DNA from: Fangia hongkongensis FSC776 = DSM 21703
GTDB taxonomy: Bacteria > Pseudomonadota > Gammaproteobacteria > Francisellales > Francisellaceae
Direction of reading: 5' to 3'
DNA length: 64,000 bases
NCBI RefSeq assembly: GCF_000379445.1
Contig: NZ_KB902251.1
Location: 24,781 to 88,780 of the forward strand
The notes under the pieces are model-generated. The model did not search any database. It worked only from the letters and a program-made list of their open reading frames with translations, and was not told the origin of the DNA. Positions 43,240-53,085 of the stretch are shown here, in pieces (the first letter of the stretch is position 1; each line of letters starts with the position of its first letter). The translations under genes were made by a program, and so were the position numbers.

Positions 43240-45423
43240 CTAAACATATTTATACCCCTTATCAAAATAACTACGGACATTTGTTGCCATATTAAAAATA
43301 AACCCCTCTACTTTCACTCCCACTAGTGAAAGCTTTGCCATAGTATATTGCACCTGTTTAGGACTATGTTTACCTTCTGCCAACACAAGCATATTCATCA
43401 CAGCAGATTGCATTATTTCTATTGCATCATTCACTGCAAGAATGGCTGGTGTATCGATTATAATCACATCATATAACAAAGAAAGCTCTTCCATCCATTT
43501 CTCAAAGAGTCCTTCTTTGAGTAGATATTCACTTTCAGCAATCACCTCTGAAGGAATATAATCTAAGCACTTATAGTTTGTCTGATAAACATCAATTTTG
43601 CTAGCATTATCACAACTTTTCTTTAAATTATTTTTTTCAAAGTAATTTGCAATACCGCCTGTTTTACTATCGCCATCAATCAGCAAAACCTTCATTTCTT
43701 TTTGTGATAATGCTTTGGCAACATTTGCAGCAATAAATGATTTCCCAACACCTGAAGTAGGACCAGAGATTGTAATGACTTTATTTTTTTGCGCTTTTAA
43801 CTGATGGACTATCTGTAAGGCCAAAGCCTTGAAGCTCTCTTTTTTCATGTTCTTAACGGCTATCGCCTTTAAATTTTTGCCATAGCCAAATTTCAATGAA
43901 GGGAGTTTCCAATACTTCCTTTTTATTGGTTTTGCCAGAGGTAAAACTGCTAGATTTTTCAGCCCCAATAGCTGCTCTACTTCTTCAAATGTGTTTATTC
44001 CATGGAAAATAAAACGCCAAACAAACAATATCCCAGAGGCTAAAAATGCACCTAAAAACAAACCCAGCGCCAAAAAAAGAGTCGTTGGTTTTTTGTGTGA
44101 CTGCACAATAAAAGGGACATCGATGATCTGTAGTTTTGGCAGCGCCCCAGCTTTAAGTACCGTATAATTTTGAATCAACTCCTGAATGTTTTGATAAATT
44201 TTGGTTTGCACATCAACATCACGCTGCAATTGAATCGCATTTTTTTGCGTATCTGGCAGGTTTTTCACCTCCGTTTGCAGATGATTTCTGAGTGATTTCA
44301 TCTCTTTAAGCGTTGATTGAAGCTGTAATAGCTCAGGGTTTGTTTTAGTAAACACCTGCTCTAATTGCTCAATCTTTAATTGCATATTAGCAATGTTAAT
44401 ATCTGTTTGATTTAAGCGCTGCAACAAGAGCTTGCTGCTATCTGAAAAAGAGATATTCCCACTTTCTTTTTGATATGCATTATATTTTTTTTGCGCTGTT
44501 TCTAGCGCTCTTTTTGTAATGGGTAATTGCCCAAGTAAAAACGTTAAAATCTTTGATGCCTGCTTTTGCTGCTCTACAAGGCTAAAATGAATGGCGCTTT
44601 GCGCAATGTTTTGCAGTATGATTAACGCCTCTTTTGCTGTTGCTGCACGATAGCTTAAAGACAGAAAATCGCTATTTTTATCTACACTGGATACTGAAAG
44701 TCCACCTTGCAGCTGATTAATTGCCTCGTTTAATGATGCCTTTTGCAAGTTAAACATAGCACCAGCATTGGCATTGATTGACTTAATATTAAGGTGTAAA
44801 TATTGATACTTATCTTTAAAAAAGCCTGCATTCTCGCCGAGCTTCGCCGTTAACACTGTTCTTCCATTATCTTGAATCATATAGCGATCATTGCCAAGAT
44901 ATTCAAGCTCAAAGCGTTTGCCAACCCATGCAGGCCCTACTTCAAACTGTATAATATTAACTTTTGCTCCACCCCAGTTATAATGATCCAAGCCTAAAGG
45001 TGCACTATTAGGGATATCTTGATAATTTCCTGCTTGATAACTATTGGCAATATGACGCCCTATAACAGGGAAATAATGAGCACTGACAACATTGTCTAAT
45101 TGCAATTTTTTCACAACCTCTCCAAGCACGGTATTGGATTTTAGCACCTGAATTTGATTCGCAACTGACTTATCCATTGTATTAACCGCTACACTATTGT
45201 TTTTAAGACTATTCGTAATAGCATCAATTTCACTTTGATTATCTGTTTTTACCGCCAAGGTCATTTTTGCTGTAACCGCACTGGTACGAACAAACTTTGC
45301 ATAAAATACAAATGTCGCACCAAAGACAAGCATTGATATAATAATCAATACCTTATATTTCCACAGAACCCCAAGCACCTCAGAAATATTAATAACATCA
45401 TTAGCGTTATCAGTATAAGACAT
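43240..45423 (-). CDS. Wzc-like tyrosine autokinase / polysaccharide co-polymerase
   Basis: A 727-residue protein with a Wzz domain: helix VLIISMLVFGATFVFYAKFV near residue 32, a long periplasmic coiled-coil region (about 60-430, repeated Gln/Leu heptads near 300-400), a GNVR-like segment, the second helix LFLALGLFLGAFLASGILFV near 450, then the BY-kinase domain with Walker A SGPTSGVGKSFIAANVAKAL near 545, Walker A' LLIDGDSKTG and Walker B DVIIIDTPAI near 645. The C-terminal tyrosine cluster is short, YFDKGYKYV. No wza, wzb or capsule genes flank it, so it is an orphan; its targets are unknown. Confidence 0.9.
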   Translation of the reverse strand: MSYTDNANDVINISEVLGVLWKYKVLIIISMLVFGATFVFYAKFVRTSAVTAKMTLAVKTDNQSEIDAITNSLKNNSVAVNTMDKSVANQIQVLKSNTVLGEVVKKLQLDNVVSAHYFPVIGRHIANSYQAGNYQDIPNSAPLGLDHYNWGGAKVNIIQFEVGPAWVGKRFELEYLGNDRYMIQDNGRTVLTAKLGENAGFFKDKYQYLHLNIKSINANAGAMFNLQKASLNEAINQLQGGLSVSSVDKNSDFLSLSYRAATAKEALIILQNIAQSAIHFSLVEQQKQASKILTFLLGQLPITKRALETAQKKYNAYQKESGNISFSDSSKLLLQRLNQTDINIANMQLKIEQLEQVFTKTNPELLQLQSTLKEMKSLRNHLQTEVKNLPDTQKNAIQLQRDVDVQTKIYQNIQELIQNYTVLKAGALPKLQIIDVPFIVQSHKKPTTLFLALGLFLGAFLASGILFVWRFIFHGINTFEEVEQLLGLKNLAVLPLAKPIKRKYWKLPSLKFGYGKNLKAIAVKNMKKESFKALALQIVHQLKAQKNKVITISGPTSGVGKSFIAANVAKALSQKEMKVLLIDGDSKTGGIANYFEKNNLKKSCDNASKIDVYQTNYKCLDYIPSEVIAESEYLLKEGLFEKWMEELSLLYDVIIIDTPAILAVNDAIEIMQSAVMNMLVLAEGKHSPKQVQYTMAKLSLVGVKVEGFIFNMATNVRSYFDKGYKYV

Positions 45424-45477
45424 CTATAAGAATCCCCATTCTACTTTTATTGATGTGATTAAATAACAACTTTTTCG

Positions 45478-45500
45478 GCATGATTTTAGTTCAATCATGC
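45478..45500. promoter_or_regulatory. Inverted repeat GCATGATT-N7-AATCATGC before the Wzc-like gene
   Basis: Perfect 8-bp inverted repeat with a 7-base centre, 55-77 bases before the Wzc-like start. It could be an operator or a leader hairpin. Upstream (45525-45555, reverse strand) are TTGATT and TATATT boxes. Confidence 0.35.
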
Positions 45501-45720
45501 AAATATGCTATATCGAATTTCCCCAAGTTTTAATATATAGCAATATATTGAAATCAAGCTGTATTGTTACATAATTGACATGATACAGGTTGTTATTGAC
45601 GATCACTATTTAATCACATTTTTAATGGGAAAATGAGAGGTAAAATAAAAACCACTGTTTATGATTTGTAAACTTTCTTATTTCTGACTAAATAAAAAGT
45701 CCAACCCCATAAATTGAAGG

Positions 45721-45750
45721 CAAAAAAAAGCGACATAAACGCCGCTTCAG
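45721..45750 (-). terminator. Rho-independent terminator of rpsA
   Basis: Reverse strand: AGCGGC, loop GTTTAT, GTCGCT, then at least seven T. Stem of six pairs with one G-U, extendable by A-T pairs. Lies 45 bases beyond the rpsA stop codon. Confidence 0.8.
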
Positions 45751-45794
45751 TTTTTGTTTTATATTATAAAGATAGTTAAATAAGTAAACTCAAT

Positions 45795-47456
45795 TTACTT
45801 GTTTAGTTTCTCTTTAATAAGATCACCAATTGTTGTTGGTGCCATTTGCTCTGCCTTATAGTTAGACTTCGCTGATTTTTCAACATCTTCATCAAGTGCT
45901 TTAATAGAAAGATTGATGCTACGACGTTTTGTATCAATGTTGCTAACACGCGCCTCAAGCTCCTGACCTACTTTAAGCTCATGGCGTGCATCTTCAACGT
46001 GTTCACGAGAAATATCTGCCACACGAATAAAGGCTTCAACTTCAGGTGCCAACTCAACAGTAGCACCATTTTGTTGTACCGAAGTTACAACACCTTTTAC
46101 TTTAGCGCCTTTCTCATTGGCAGCAGTAAATTGTGTGAATGGGTCTTCAGAAAGCTGTTTGATACCAAGTGCGATACGCTCACGCTCAATATCGACAGAA
46201 AGCATAACTGCTTCAACATCTTCACCTTTCTTGAACTGCTTAACAACATCTTCAGGTTTGCTCCAAGCAGCATCAGAAATATGCACTAGACCATCGATGT
46301 TACCTTCCAATCCAATAAAGATACCAAAGTCTGTGATTGAACGGATTTTACCTTGAACCTTATCACCAGGTTTATGCGCATCAGCAAATGCTTGCCAAGG
46401 GTTTACTTTACATTGCTTCATACCAAGAGAAATACGGTGACGAGAAGCATCTACTTCTAGAACCATCACTTCAACTTCTTGACCTAAAGTCACCAACTTA
46501 TGTGGGTTGGCATTTTTGTTTGTCCAATCCATTTCAGAAGTGTGAACCAAACCTTCAATACCTTCTTTAAGCTTAACAAAGCAACCATAATCAGTAATAT
46601 TCGTGATTTTACCCATAAGCTTTGTGCCGATAGCAAGTTCTTCAGCAACATTTGACCATGGATCTTCACCCAACTGCTTAATACCAAGAGAGATACGACC
46701 TTTTTCATTATCAAATTTGATAACTTTCACATCAATCTCATCACCTAATGCAAGCATATCACTTGGATGCTTAATGCGGCTCCAAGACATATCAGTAATG
46801 TGTAATAGACCATCAACACCACCAAGGTCAATAAACGCACCGAAGTCTGTGATATTTTTAACAATACCTTTAACCACTGCACCTTCACTCAACTTCTCAA
46901 ATAATGCTTCACGATCTTCTTGTGTTTCAGCTTCAATAACAGCACGACGTGATACAACGATATTGTTGCGCTTAGTGTCTAATTTAACAATCTTAAGCTC
47001 AATATCTTTATCTTCTAAGTGAGACACATCGCGAAGTGGACGAACATCTACCAAAGAACCTGGTAAGAATGCACGCAAGCCTTTAACTTCAACTGTGTAA
47101 CCACCACGAACGTGATTTGTGATGCGTCCTAATACTGTATCTTGATTATCACATGCACTTTCCAAGGCATTCCAAACTTCTATACGTTTTGCCTTCTCAC
47201 GTGATAAGCGTGTTTCCCCGAAGCTATTATCTAAAGCATCAAGGACTACATCCACCTCATCTCCAACAGCAACGGCAACTTGGCCACTGTCATCTCTAAA
47301 CTGATCAAGCGGGACGATAGACTCAGATTTAAGCCCAGCATCAATCCAAGCAAACTCACGATCAATCGCAACAACATTTGCTTTAATGATTTTGCCCACA
47401 CGCATTTCAGTTTGCTTTAACGAGGCTTCAAATAGTTCCTTAAAATTTTCTGTCAT
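45795..47456 (-). CDS. rpsA: 30S ribosomal protein S1
   Basis: A 553-residue protein with six S1 RNA-binding domains, bringing mRNA to the 30S subunit. The repeats begin near residues 22, 105, 190, 277, 364 and 451; characteristic lines are [40 protein letters not shown] and [20 protein letters not shown], each followed by ISLGIKQ or ISLGMKQ. The frame stays open to 47552, but ATG at 47456 gives [19 protein letters not shown], the family start. The ribosome binding site is weak, as for many rpsA genes, which are autoregulated. cmk is not upstream; ihfB is not downstream. Confidence 0.95.
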   Translation of the reverse strand: MTENFKELFEASLKQTEMRVGKIIKANVVAIDREFAWIDAGLKSESIVPLDQFRDDSGQVAVAVGDEVDVVLDALDNSFGETRLSREKAKRIEVWNALESACDNQDTVLGRITNHVRGGYTVEVKGLRAFLPGSLVDVRPLRDVSHLEDKDIELKIVKLDTKRNNIVVSRRAVIEAETQEDREALFEKLSEGAVVKGIVKNITDFGAFIDLGGVDGLLHITDMSWSRIKHPSDMLALGDEIDVKVIKFDNEKGRISLGIKQLGEDPWSNVAEELAIGTKLMGKITNITDYGCFVKLKEGIEGLVHTSEMDWTNKNANPHKLVTLGQEVEVMVLEVDASRHRISLGMKQCKVNPWQAFADAHKPGDKVQGKIRSITDFGIFIGLEGNIDGLVHISDAAWSKPEDVVKQFKKGEDVEAVMLSVDIERERIALGIKQLSEDPFTQFTAANEKGAKVKGVVTSVQQNGATVELAPEVEAFIRVADISREHVEDARHELKVGQELEARVSNIDTKRRSINLSIKALDEDVEKSAKSNYKAEQMAPTTIGDLIKEKLNK

Positions 47457-47695
47457 TTGTATTGTTTCCAATTCTTTTTCACCCAGTGTTTGGTTATACA
47501 TCGGTTTAAGATATTCACTGGTAGACTCGCTAGTTGCAAGCACATATCTCAAATACCGTCCTAAAAGGTGGCGCTATTCTACCCGATTTAGCCCATAATT
47601 TCAATGCGATTGTTTCTGTTTTATACAATTTCGCATATCACAATTGAGCTTTACAGCAAAACGCCAGATACTAAGCTTTAACCACAATAAGCTAT

Positions 47696-48604
47696 TTGCA
47701 CTTCACATTGAAAGACTATTTATGTTTTGATCTTGGCGGCACCAATATAAAATATGGCATTGTAACAAGCCATGGCGATATTAAACTTTCCAACAAGATG
47801 CCAACAGGTAAAATAACAGATGGTGATTTAATCTATCAGCGATTTCTTGCACTATATAACGAGCTATCGATAACACATGAAATTAGAGGCATTGGCATTT
47901 CGAGTCACGGTGTTGTTGATCTTGAAAGACAACTCATCTCCTCTGGTTCAAATTATGTTAAGGCTCTAATCGACTACCCTTTAGCTGAAAAGCTTTCCTG
48001 TGATACAAAACTACCTGTCATCCTTGAAAATGATGTTAATGCTGCCGCCTTAGGCGAGCTATGGCAAGGCGAGGGGAAAAACCACCAAAACATTGTTTTT
48101 TTAACCCTTGGCACAAGCATTGGTGGGGCAATTATTATTAATGGCTCACTCTATCGAGGGAGAAATAATCGCGCCGGTGAGATTGGTTATATGATCACAC
48201 AAAGCCAAGATACTACAAACCCGCTTATTCCAGGGGCATGGGAGGGGTTTGCCTCAAGCTCAGCACTCATACGAAATTATCAATCTGCAATGAATGATAC
48301 TACACTCAATCATATCGACTTATTGCACTGCATCAAAAATAATCACACCCCAGCAGTCAAAATATTAAATCAATATATCCATGAACTTGGCGCCGGTCTT
48401 GTCTCTTTAGCCCATATATTCGCACCAGATGCGATCATTCTTGGCGGCGCCATTTCAGAAGAGAAAATGCTCTTCCCACAAATTCAAACAAACTTTGCAC
48501 AAAGGGTTTTAAGCGGCTATGAACACACACCCATTTTACCAGCATGCTGCCAAAATCATGCCGGGATACTCGGCGTCGCTTCACTTTTAAATAAGTGCTC
48601 ATAG
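47696..48604 (+). CDS. ROK-family sugar kinase
   Basis: A 302-residue ROK protein: YLCFDLGGTNIKYGIVTSHG at the start (ATP phosphate loop), GIGISSHGVVD near 65, LPVILENDVNAAALGELWQG near 103 with the catalytic Asp, FLTLGTSIGGAIIINGSLY and GEIGYM near 162. The zinc-binding Cys cluster seen in glucokinases and NagK is missing. Start is a TTG at 47696 or 47708 (MKDYLCFDLGG); neither has a clear ribosome binding site. Substrate unknown. Stands alone, divergent from rpsA. Confidence 0.85.
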   Translation: MHFTLKDYLCFDLGGTNIKYGIVTSHGDIKLSNKMPTGKITDGDLIYQRFLALYNELSITHEIRGIGISSHGVVDLERQLISSGSNYVKALIDYPLAEKLSCDTKLPVILENDVNAAALGELWQGEGKNHQNIVFLTLGTSIGGAIIINGSLYRGRNNRAGEIGYMITQSQDTTNPLIPGAWEGFASSSALIRNYQSAMNDTTLNHIDLLHCIKNNHTPAVKILNQYIHELGAGLVSLAHIFAPDAIILGGAISEEKMLFPQIQTNFAQRVLSGYEHTPILPACCQNHAGILGVASLLNKCS

Positions 48605-48738
48605 CAGAAGTGTATGAAATGTAAAAGATTGTAAAAACACCCCCAACACTTGCACCAAGTTACAAAGTGCGCTATTAATGATCTTATGTGTTTAAAATTT
48701 ACAACATGAATCACGACATTGGCAAGGGGGGTATCACT

Positions 48739-49071
48739 ATGGCTAATCAGTATTCACAAAGTTTTGAAATAATCTTGCAGCGAAAATATGGCAAACCGAC
48801 ACACGAGGTCCTACAAATGTATTGTGACGAAGGGCTGAGTTATGAAGATGTTGCCAGCAAATTTGGTTTTAAAAGCACCACCGTTAGAAAATGGTGCAGA
48901 AAATATAATGTTGAGCTTCTTGGGCCCACTGAAATTAACTCAGCCAAAGCATATGAAACCCTTTATCAGTCAAGTTTATCTGCCGTAACAGTTAACACTT
49001 ACAATGTGCTTTATCGCTCATGGGCTATCAATCATAAATACTTTACAACATTTAAACGAGAATCCAGCTGA
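48739..49071 (+). CDS. Small helix-turn-helix protein, 110 aa
   Basis: The HTH is plain: LSYEDVASKFGFKSTTVRKW (about residues 33-52), with CRKYNVELLGP after it; before it comes QYSQSFEIILQRKYGKPTHE. The C-terminal half (AYETLYQSSLSAVTVNTYNV and on) is unrecognised. AAGGGGGG precedes the ATG at 48739 at good distance; the open frame extends to 48688. Homeodomain-like or sigma-type HTH; may be a transcription factor, or a translated remnant of a transposase, but the length and clean ribosome binding site favour a real small regulator. Convergent with the LysR gene (2 bp between stops). Confidence 0.6.
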   Translation: MANQYSQSFEIILQRKYGKPTHEVLQMYCDEGLSYEDVASKFGFKSTTVRKWCRKYNVELLGPTEINSAKAYETLYQSSLSAVTVNTYNVLYRSWAINHKYFTTFKRESS

Positions 49072-49073
49072 CC

Positions 49074-50027
49074 TTAGTATGTGATTTCTTTTAAAATTTC
49101 CCGAAATTGCTGTGCAAATACATTCATACTAGCACAGTTAGAAGATGTATTTCTTAAACAGTAAACCTGATATTGTTGAGCATGAAAATTTGGTAACACT
49201 CTTATCAGTGGCGTATTAAGGCTAGAGTTAACATAAAAATCTGGCAATAACCCAACCCCCATCCCATGACAAGTTAATAGCATCAAATGCTCAATAACAT
49301 CAGATGTCACACTTCCCTTGAGATGAACCAAGTGCTTTTCTTGTTCTCCTTTATTTTTCATCTCCTCAAAGACCTCTATATATGCAGAGCTATCTGAATT
49401 TAGTATGAGACAATTATGCCGCTCTAAGTCCTCAGGAACATCAACTTGACCATGTTTTTTTAAATATTCTTCTGTCGCATAGAACTGGAAAGCCCCCGAT
49501 CTCGCACTGAGAATACTCCAATGCGACTGCGATATGATATGTTGACAATCTCCCTCAATAAAAATGCAATCATACTCATCAATAAAGCTTTTCATTCTAT
49601 CGGCATTCAGCTCGAGCAGTTTTGCTGTATACGTGGTAATCGAAATTTGCACCTCATTCTTTTTTTGTATTTTTGGATAGAGTTGCTCAAGAAAAAAATA
49701 GGACATTCCAGCCGAGGCTAATATTTTTATTACACTACCACCTAGCCCTTCTTCTTTTGAATTAACATTAACGTGTGTTAACGATTTTTTAATAGCGCTA
49801 TATTGGTTTCTCACATCAAGCATCAACTGCAAGGCAAACTCTGTCTTTATCACACCTGTTGTCGTACGAATAAACAGCTTCTTCCCAAATTGTCTCTCTA
49901 GCGCACTAATTCGTCTTTGTAGCGTTACATGACTAACTTGTGAATATGCAGACGCGCGCAGAAACGAGCCTTTCTCAGCTACTAGGAAAAAAAGCCCTAA
50001 ATCATCTAAGGATATACCATTATTCAT
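49074..50027 (-). CDS. LysR-family regulator divergent from PACE exporter
   Basis: A 317-residue LysR protein: ISLDDLGLFFLVAEKGSFLR, ASAYSQVSHVTLQRRISALE and RQFGKKLFIRTTTGVIKTEF form the HTH; the effector domain begins near residue 90 (IKILASAGMSYFFLEQLYP). The AT-rich 135-bp gap to the PACE gene at 50163 holds likely shared promoters. The LysR/PACE divergent pair is the layout of aceR-aceI in Acinetobacter; the link here is inference from that arrangement. Confidence 0.9.
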   Translation of the reverse strand: MNNGISLDDLGLFFLVAEKGSFLRASAYSQVSHVTLQRRISALERQFGKKLFIRTTTGVIKTEFALQLMLDVRNQYSAIKKSLTHVNVNSKEEGLGGSVIKILASAGMSYFFLEQLYPKIQKKNEVQISITTYTAKLLELNADRMKSFIDEYDCIFIEGDCQHIISQSHWSILSARSGAFQFYATEEYLKKHGQVDVPEDLERHNCLILNSDSSAYIEVFEEMKNKGEQEKHLVHLKGSVTSDVIEHLMLLTCHGMGVGLLPDFYVNSSLNTPLIRVLPNFHAQQYQVYCLRNTSSNCASMNVFAQQFREILKEITY

Positions 50028-50162
50028 CTAATTATGTTACTCCTTTTTTCACACTTGATTTACATTATTGTAAATCACTTTGCACTTTTTTATATATACT
50101 CCATTTTGCTTTTCTTTACAATAAAACGGATGAAACACACCACTATCTGAAGGATGCACAAA

Positions 50163-50606
50163 ATGACCCACCCCCACGTTAAATTGTCTATAAAACAGCG
50201 ATTTTTACATATCTTTTTCTATGAGAGCATAGCATTATTTATTTTAACACCCCTTATTTCCTCTCTCCTCAATGAATCTCTTGAACATATGTTATCTATG
50301 ACAGTTACAGCCTCATTACTTGCCGCATTATGGAATTTTATCTATAACTATTTATTTGATTATGTGGAAAGACAGCTGCACAAAGATAGAAGAAAACGTA
50401 CTTTATTATGCCGCTCTGTCCATACAGTATTATTTCAAGGAACGCTTGCAACCATTATCATTCCCACCATTGCTGCCTTCCTTCACATCAATTTTCTTCA
50501 AGCTCTTATGCTTGATATCGGGTTTCTGTCTTTTTTTATGCTCTATACGGGTATATACAACTTCGTATTTGATTTCATAATATTCAATCTTACCAAACCA
50601 TTATAA
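50163..50606 (+). CDS. PACE-family efflux transporter
   Basis: A 147-residue four-helix inner-membrane protein of the proteobacterial antimicrobial compound efflux family (two tandem bacterial transmembrane pairs). First repeat: KQRFLHIFFYESIALFI, then WNFIYNYLFDYVER; second repeat: RSVHTVLFQGTLATIII, then YTGIYNFVFDFI. The usual conserved Glu of helix 1 (R-x-x-H-x-x-x-F-E) is present as FYE, while the repeat-2 position is Gln. The ATG at 50163 follows GAAGG; ATG at 50154 is too close to it. Relatives export chlorhexidine, acriflavine or short polyamines. The divergent LysR gene is the probable regulator. Confidence 0.88.
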   Translation: MTHPHVKLSIKQRFLHIFFYESIALFILTPLISSLLNESLEHMLSMTVTASLLAALWNFIYNYLFDYVERQLHKDRRKRTLLCRSVHTVLFQGTLATIIIPTIAAFLHINFLQALMLDIGFLSFFMLYTGIYNFVFDFIIFNLTKPL

Positions 50607-50607
50607 T

Positions 50608-51609
50608 TCAATTGTCAAAATACGCCTGAATTGAGATATATTTATTCTCAGGAAATGCCTGACAGTATTGGATTGTACTTTCCTGAAGCACATGATTTTG
50701 AAGCTTTGCATAACAAGCTTTCGAAGGGGCAACAACACTTTGAAGTGGCGTTATTTTTGTCGGATCATTATGGTTATTGCCAACAATTGCGCTATCAAAC
50801 ATTTGATTTGGATACCAAACTTTCAATCCAGAGTGCGGGCCAAACCAATCTGTCATCTGATCCCCAATAGACATCAACCAATACACCTGCCTTTTTTCAC
50901 TTAAAGCTTCTCTTAGTACATCCTTATACGCCACTTTTTCATTTGCTTTTGTACTGCAAGCATTATCGGGAATAGATCCTGATAGAAATACATAATTTTG
51001 AATTTGACTTTTAGATAACCCAAGGTGTTTTTGTAGCCAGCTTTTAGTTGCAACAGCTTCATTGTGATTACAACTTCTAGCTGTAATGAAATAGCATTCG
51101 ACACCATCTTTAAAGCATACTTCCTTAATAAACTCAGAAGTAGCAGGGTCACTTAATTTGGACTTTGTCCAGTAATCATCATCAAATGAGGTGAGCTGAA
51201 TAGTATTATCAATGTCAAACATAATAGCGGGGGTTTTGCCCTCAGCCTTAATTGCTTGAATAAAGCCAATCTCTTTGAACTTCGATAATAGCACTTCCAA
51301 GGCACTCATCATTGCATGGGCATCTTTGGCAAACTGTGAGTCTTTTTTATAATCATTATAACTTTCTGTGCCCATATATGCTTTGGTATCTGAATTTTTG
51401 AGAATCACACCAACAGCATCTTTGGCATTAACAGGCATTGCAAACTTTTTACCATATTTTTCATTAAATGCCATGGTAAGCGAGGTCACTTCTGTATAGA
51501 GTTTTAGCGCATCCACATGCACCGGTGCTTTGACCTCCGCCTGAGCAATCTGCATACATGCGCCTAAAGCCATGCACCCAAGTAAAACTTTCTTGTATTT
51601 TGTGATCAT
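50608..51609 (-). CDS. Exported HAD-superfamily acid phosphatase
   Basis: A 333-residue protein with a signal peptide (ITKYKKVLLGCMALGACMQI then AQA, cleavage near residue 24). The HAD motifs are: motif I IMFDIDNTIQL near residue 127 (nucleophile Asp and general acid Asp), motif II FITARS near 174, Lys near 226 and motif IV SIGDQMTDWFG near 246. This is the HAD-IIIB (plant VSP/NAGD-like, Legionella MapA-like) acid phosphatase group; periplasmic or secreted. Substrate is unknown. Convergent with the PACE gene with one base between stops. Confidence 0.85.
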   Translation of the reverse strand: MITKYKKVLLGCMALGACMQIAQAEVKAPVHVDALKLYTEVTSLTMAFNEKYGKKFAMPVNAKDAVGVILKNSDTKAYMGTESYNDYKKDSQFAKDAHAMMSALEVLLSKFKEIGFIQAIKAEGKTPAIMFDIDNTIQLTSFDDDYWTKSKLSDPATSEFIKEVCFKDGVECYFITARSCNHNEAVATKSWLQKHLGLSKSQIQNYVFLSGSIPDNACSTKANEKVAYKDVLREALSEKRQVYWLMSIGDQMTDWFGPHSGLKVWYPNQMFDSAIVGNNHNDPTKITPLQSVVAPSKACYAKLQNHVLQESTIQYCQAFPENKYISIQAYFDN

Positions 51610-51743
51610 TACATTCCCCTTGTAATTGTTATCTAGTCAAAACCACAAAACTCATCTTACAAGAGATATGTTACATAATTGTTACAAATCACTGTTAAAT
51701 ATGCTTTTAAAAAATCGCGGTGAATTTTACAACAAGCAGTTTA

Positions 51744-52760
51744 TCAAGATTGCGACAACGGTGCTCTTGGTTTGACATGAATTTCATTGCCCTTATCACG
51801 CTCACCATGAGCCAAACGATACGCACCAGCAATCGCAATCATCGCACCATTATCTGTGCAATATTCAAGTGGTGGGTAAAAGACTTCAAATCCGTTTTTT
51901 TGTGCTAGAGCTTCAAGACTTTCCCTTAAATGCTTGTTTGCACTCACCCCTCCGGCTACAACAAGGCGCTTTATATTTGTCTCTTTTAACGCGCGTTTGC
52001 ATTTAATCACAATCGTATCAATCACAGCTTCTTGAAATGCAAAAGCAACATCAGCCTTAACCGCTAAGCTCTTCTCTTGTTGATCCTCCCAAGCATTCAA
52101 AACCGCCGTCTTTAAACCGCTAAAGCTAAAATCAAGTCCCGGTCGATCACACATGGGTCTTGGAAAGTGAAACACTCCCTTTCGACCAGTTTCAGCTAAT
52201 TTTGCCAAATGCGGTCCACCTGGATAGGGTAAGCCTAACATCTTCGCGGTTTTATCAAATGCCTCACCTGCTGCATCATCAATCGATTCACCCAAAAGGG
52301 TATACTCAGCAAAAGCATCCACTTGAATTAACTGAGTATGTCCACCAGAGACCAAAAGTGCAATATATGGATATTCAGGAGCATTATCATTACTAAGTAG
52401 TGGCGCCAATAAATGTCCCTCAAGATGGTGAATTGCCACCGCTGGAATCTCCAACATAAATGCTAAAGACTTAGCAAAAGCCGCGCCCACCATTAAAGCG
52501 CCAACAAGCCCCGGCATCGCAGTATAGGCAACTGCTTCTATATCTGATAATGAAAGATTTGCCTCAAAAAGCGCCTCTTTGACAAGCGGAATTAACTTTG
52601 CCACATGATCTCTTGAGGCAAGCTCCGGCACTACTCCGCCATATTCAGCGTGCAGTGCTATTTGACTATATAACGCATTTGCTAAAAGTTTATTATTGTG
52701 GCCATCATAAATGGCAATACCTGTCTCATCACAGGATGTCTCAATACCAAGGACAATCAT
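51744..52760 (-). CDS. tsaD: tRNA N6-threonylcarbamoyladenosine transferase TsaD
   Basis: Catalyses the last step of t6A at position 37 of tRNAs reading ANN codons, with TsaB and TsaE. The 338 residues show [17 protein letters not shown] at the start, [18 protein letters not shown] near 35, [14 protein letters not shown] near 109 with the two iron-binding His, [10 protein letters not shown] near 133, [20 protein letters not shown] near 151, [12 protein letters not shown] near 214, [13 protein letters not shown] near 265 and [12 protein letters not shown] near 295. Length and motifs are standard. Confidence 0.97.
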   Translation of the reverse strand: MIVLGIETSCDETGIAIYDGHNNKLLANALYSQIALHAEYGGVVPELASRDHVAKLIPLVKEALFEANLSLSDIEAVAYTAMPGLVGALMVGAAFAKSLAFMLEIPAVAIHHLEGHLLAPLLSNDNAPEYPYIALLVSGGHTQLIQVDAFAEYTLLGESIDDAAGEAFDKTAKMLGLPYPGGPHLAKLAETGRKGVFHFPRPMCDRPGLDFSFSGLKTAVLNAWEDQQEKSLAVKADVAFAFQEAVIDTIVIKCKRALKETNIKRLVVAGGVSANKHLRESLEALAQKNGFEVFYPPLEYCTDNGAMIAIAGAYRLAHGERDKGNEIHVKPRAPLSQS

Positions 52761-52800
52761 ATTATTTTTTACTTTACTGTGTTTCTATATGCTATAAATC

Positions 52801-53022
52801 TTATTGATGCGCCTTGATCTTTTTGCGCTTTTTACGCGAAAAAAGCATTAGCAGTGCACCAATAATTAAACCGATAATAAAGCATAAAAGTGCCAACACG
52901 ATAATGGGAAGCGTGACAATGCCAAAGATGTAATTAAACGGTATCAGTGTTGTGTTCAACACCGCCAATATACATACTAAAATGAAGATAATCAAAAGTA
53001 ATATGTAGCCAATATACTTCAT
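52801..53022 (-). CDS. LapA-domain membrane protein (DUF1049)
   Basis: A 73-residue two-helix membrane protein: KYIGYILLLIIFILVCILAV at the N-terminus and LALLCFIIGLIIGALLMLFS near residue 45, then a Lys-rich tail (RKKRKKIKAHQ). The NTTLIPFNYIFG loop between helices and the tail match LapA/YciS, which with LapB controls LPS synthesis through LpxC turnover. lapB is not adjacent. ATG at 53022 follows AAGGGTTG; a TTG two codons upstream is less likely. In E. coli lapA precedes lapB; here it lies downstream of the small Fis-like gene. Confidence 0.8.
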   Translation of the reverse strand: MKYIGYILLLIIFILVCILAVLNTTLIPFNYIFGIVTLPIIVLALLCFIIGLIIGALLMLFSRKKRKKIKAHQ

Positions 53023-53085
53023 GGACAACCCTTATGCTCTTAAACAGAAAAAGTATAGCATGAAGCGAATTACAAACACATCGTT

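Larger units (their letters stand above)
45424..45794. other. Intergenic region, 371 bp, rpsA to the Wzc-like gene
   Basis: Both flanking genes run leftward. The right part holds the rpsA terminator; the middle (45560-45700) is AT-rich with no ORF; the left part holds promoter-like boxes and the 8-bp inverted repeat described separately. TTGACATG occurs at 45578 on the plus strand, but nothing to transcribe follows. Confidence 0.5.
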
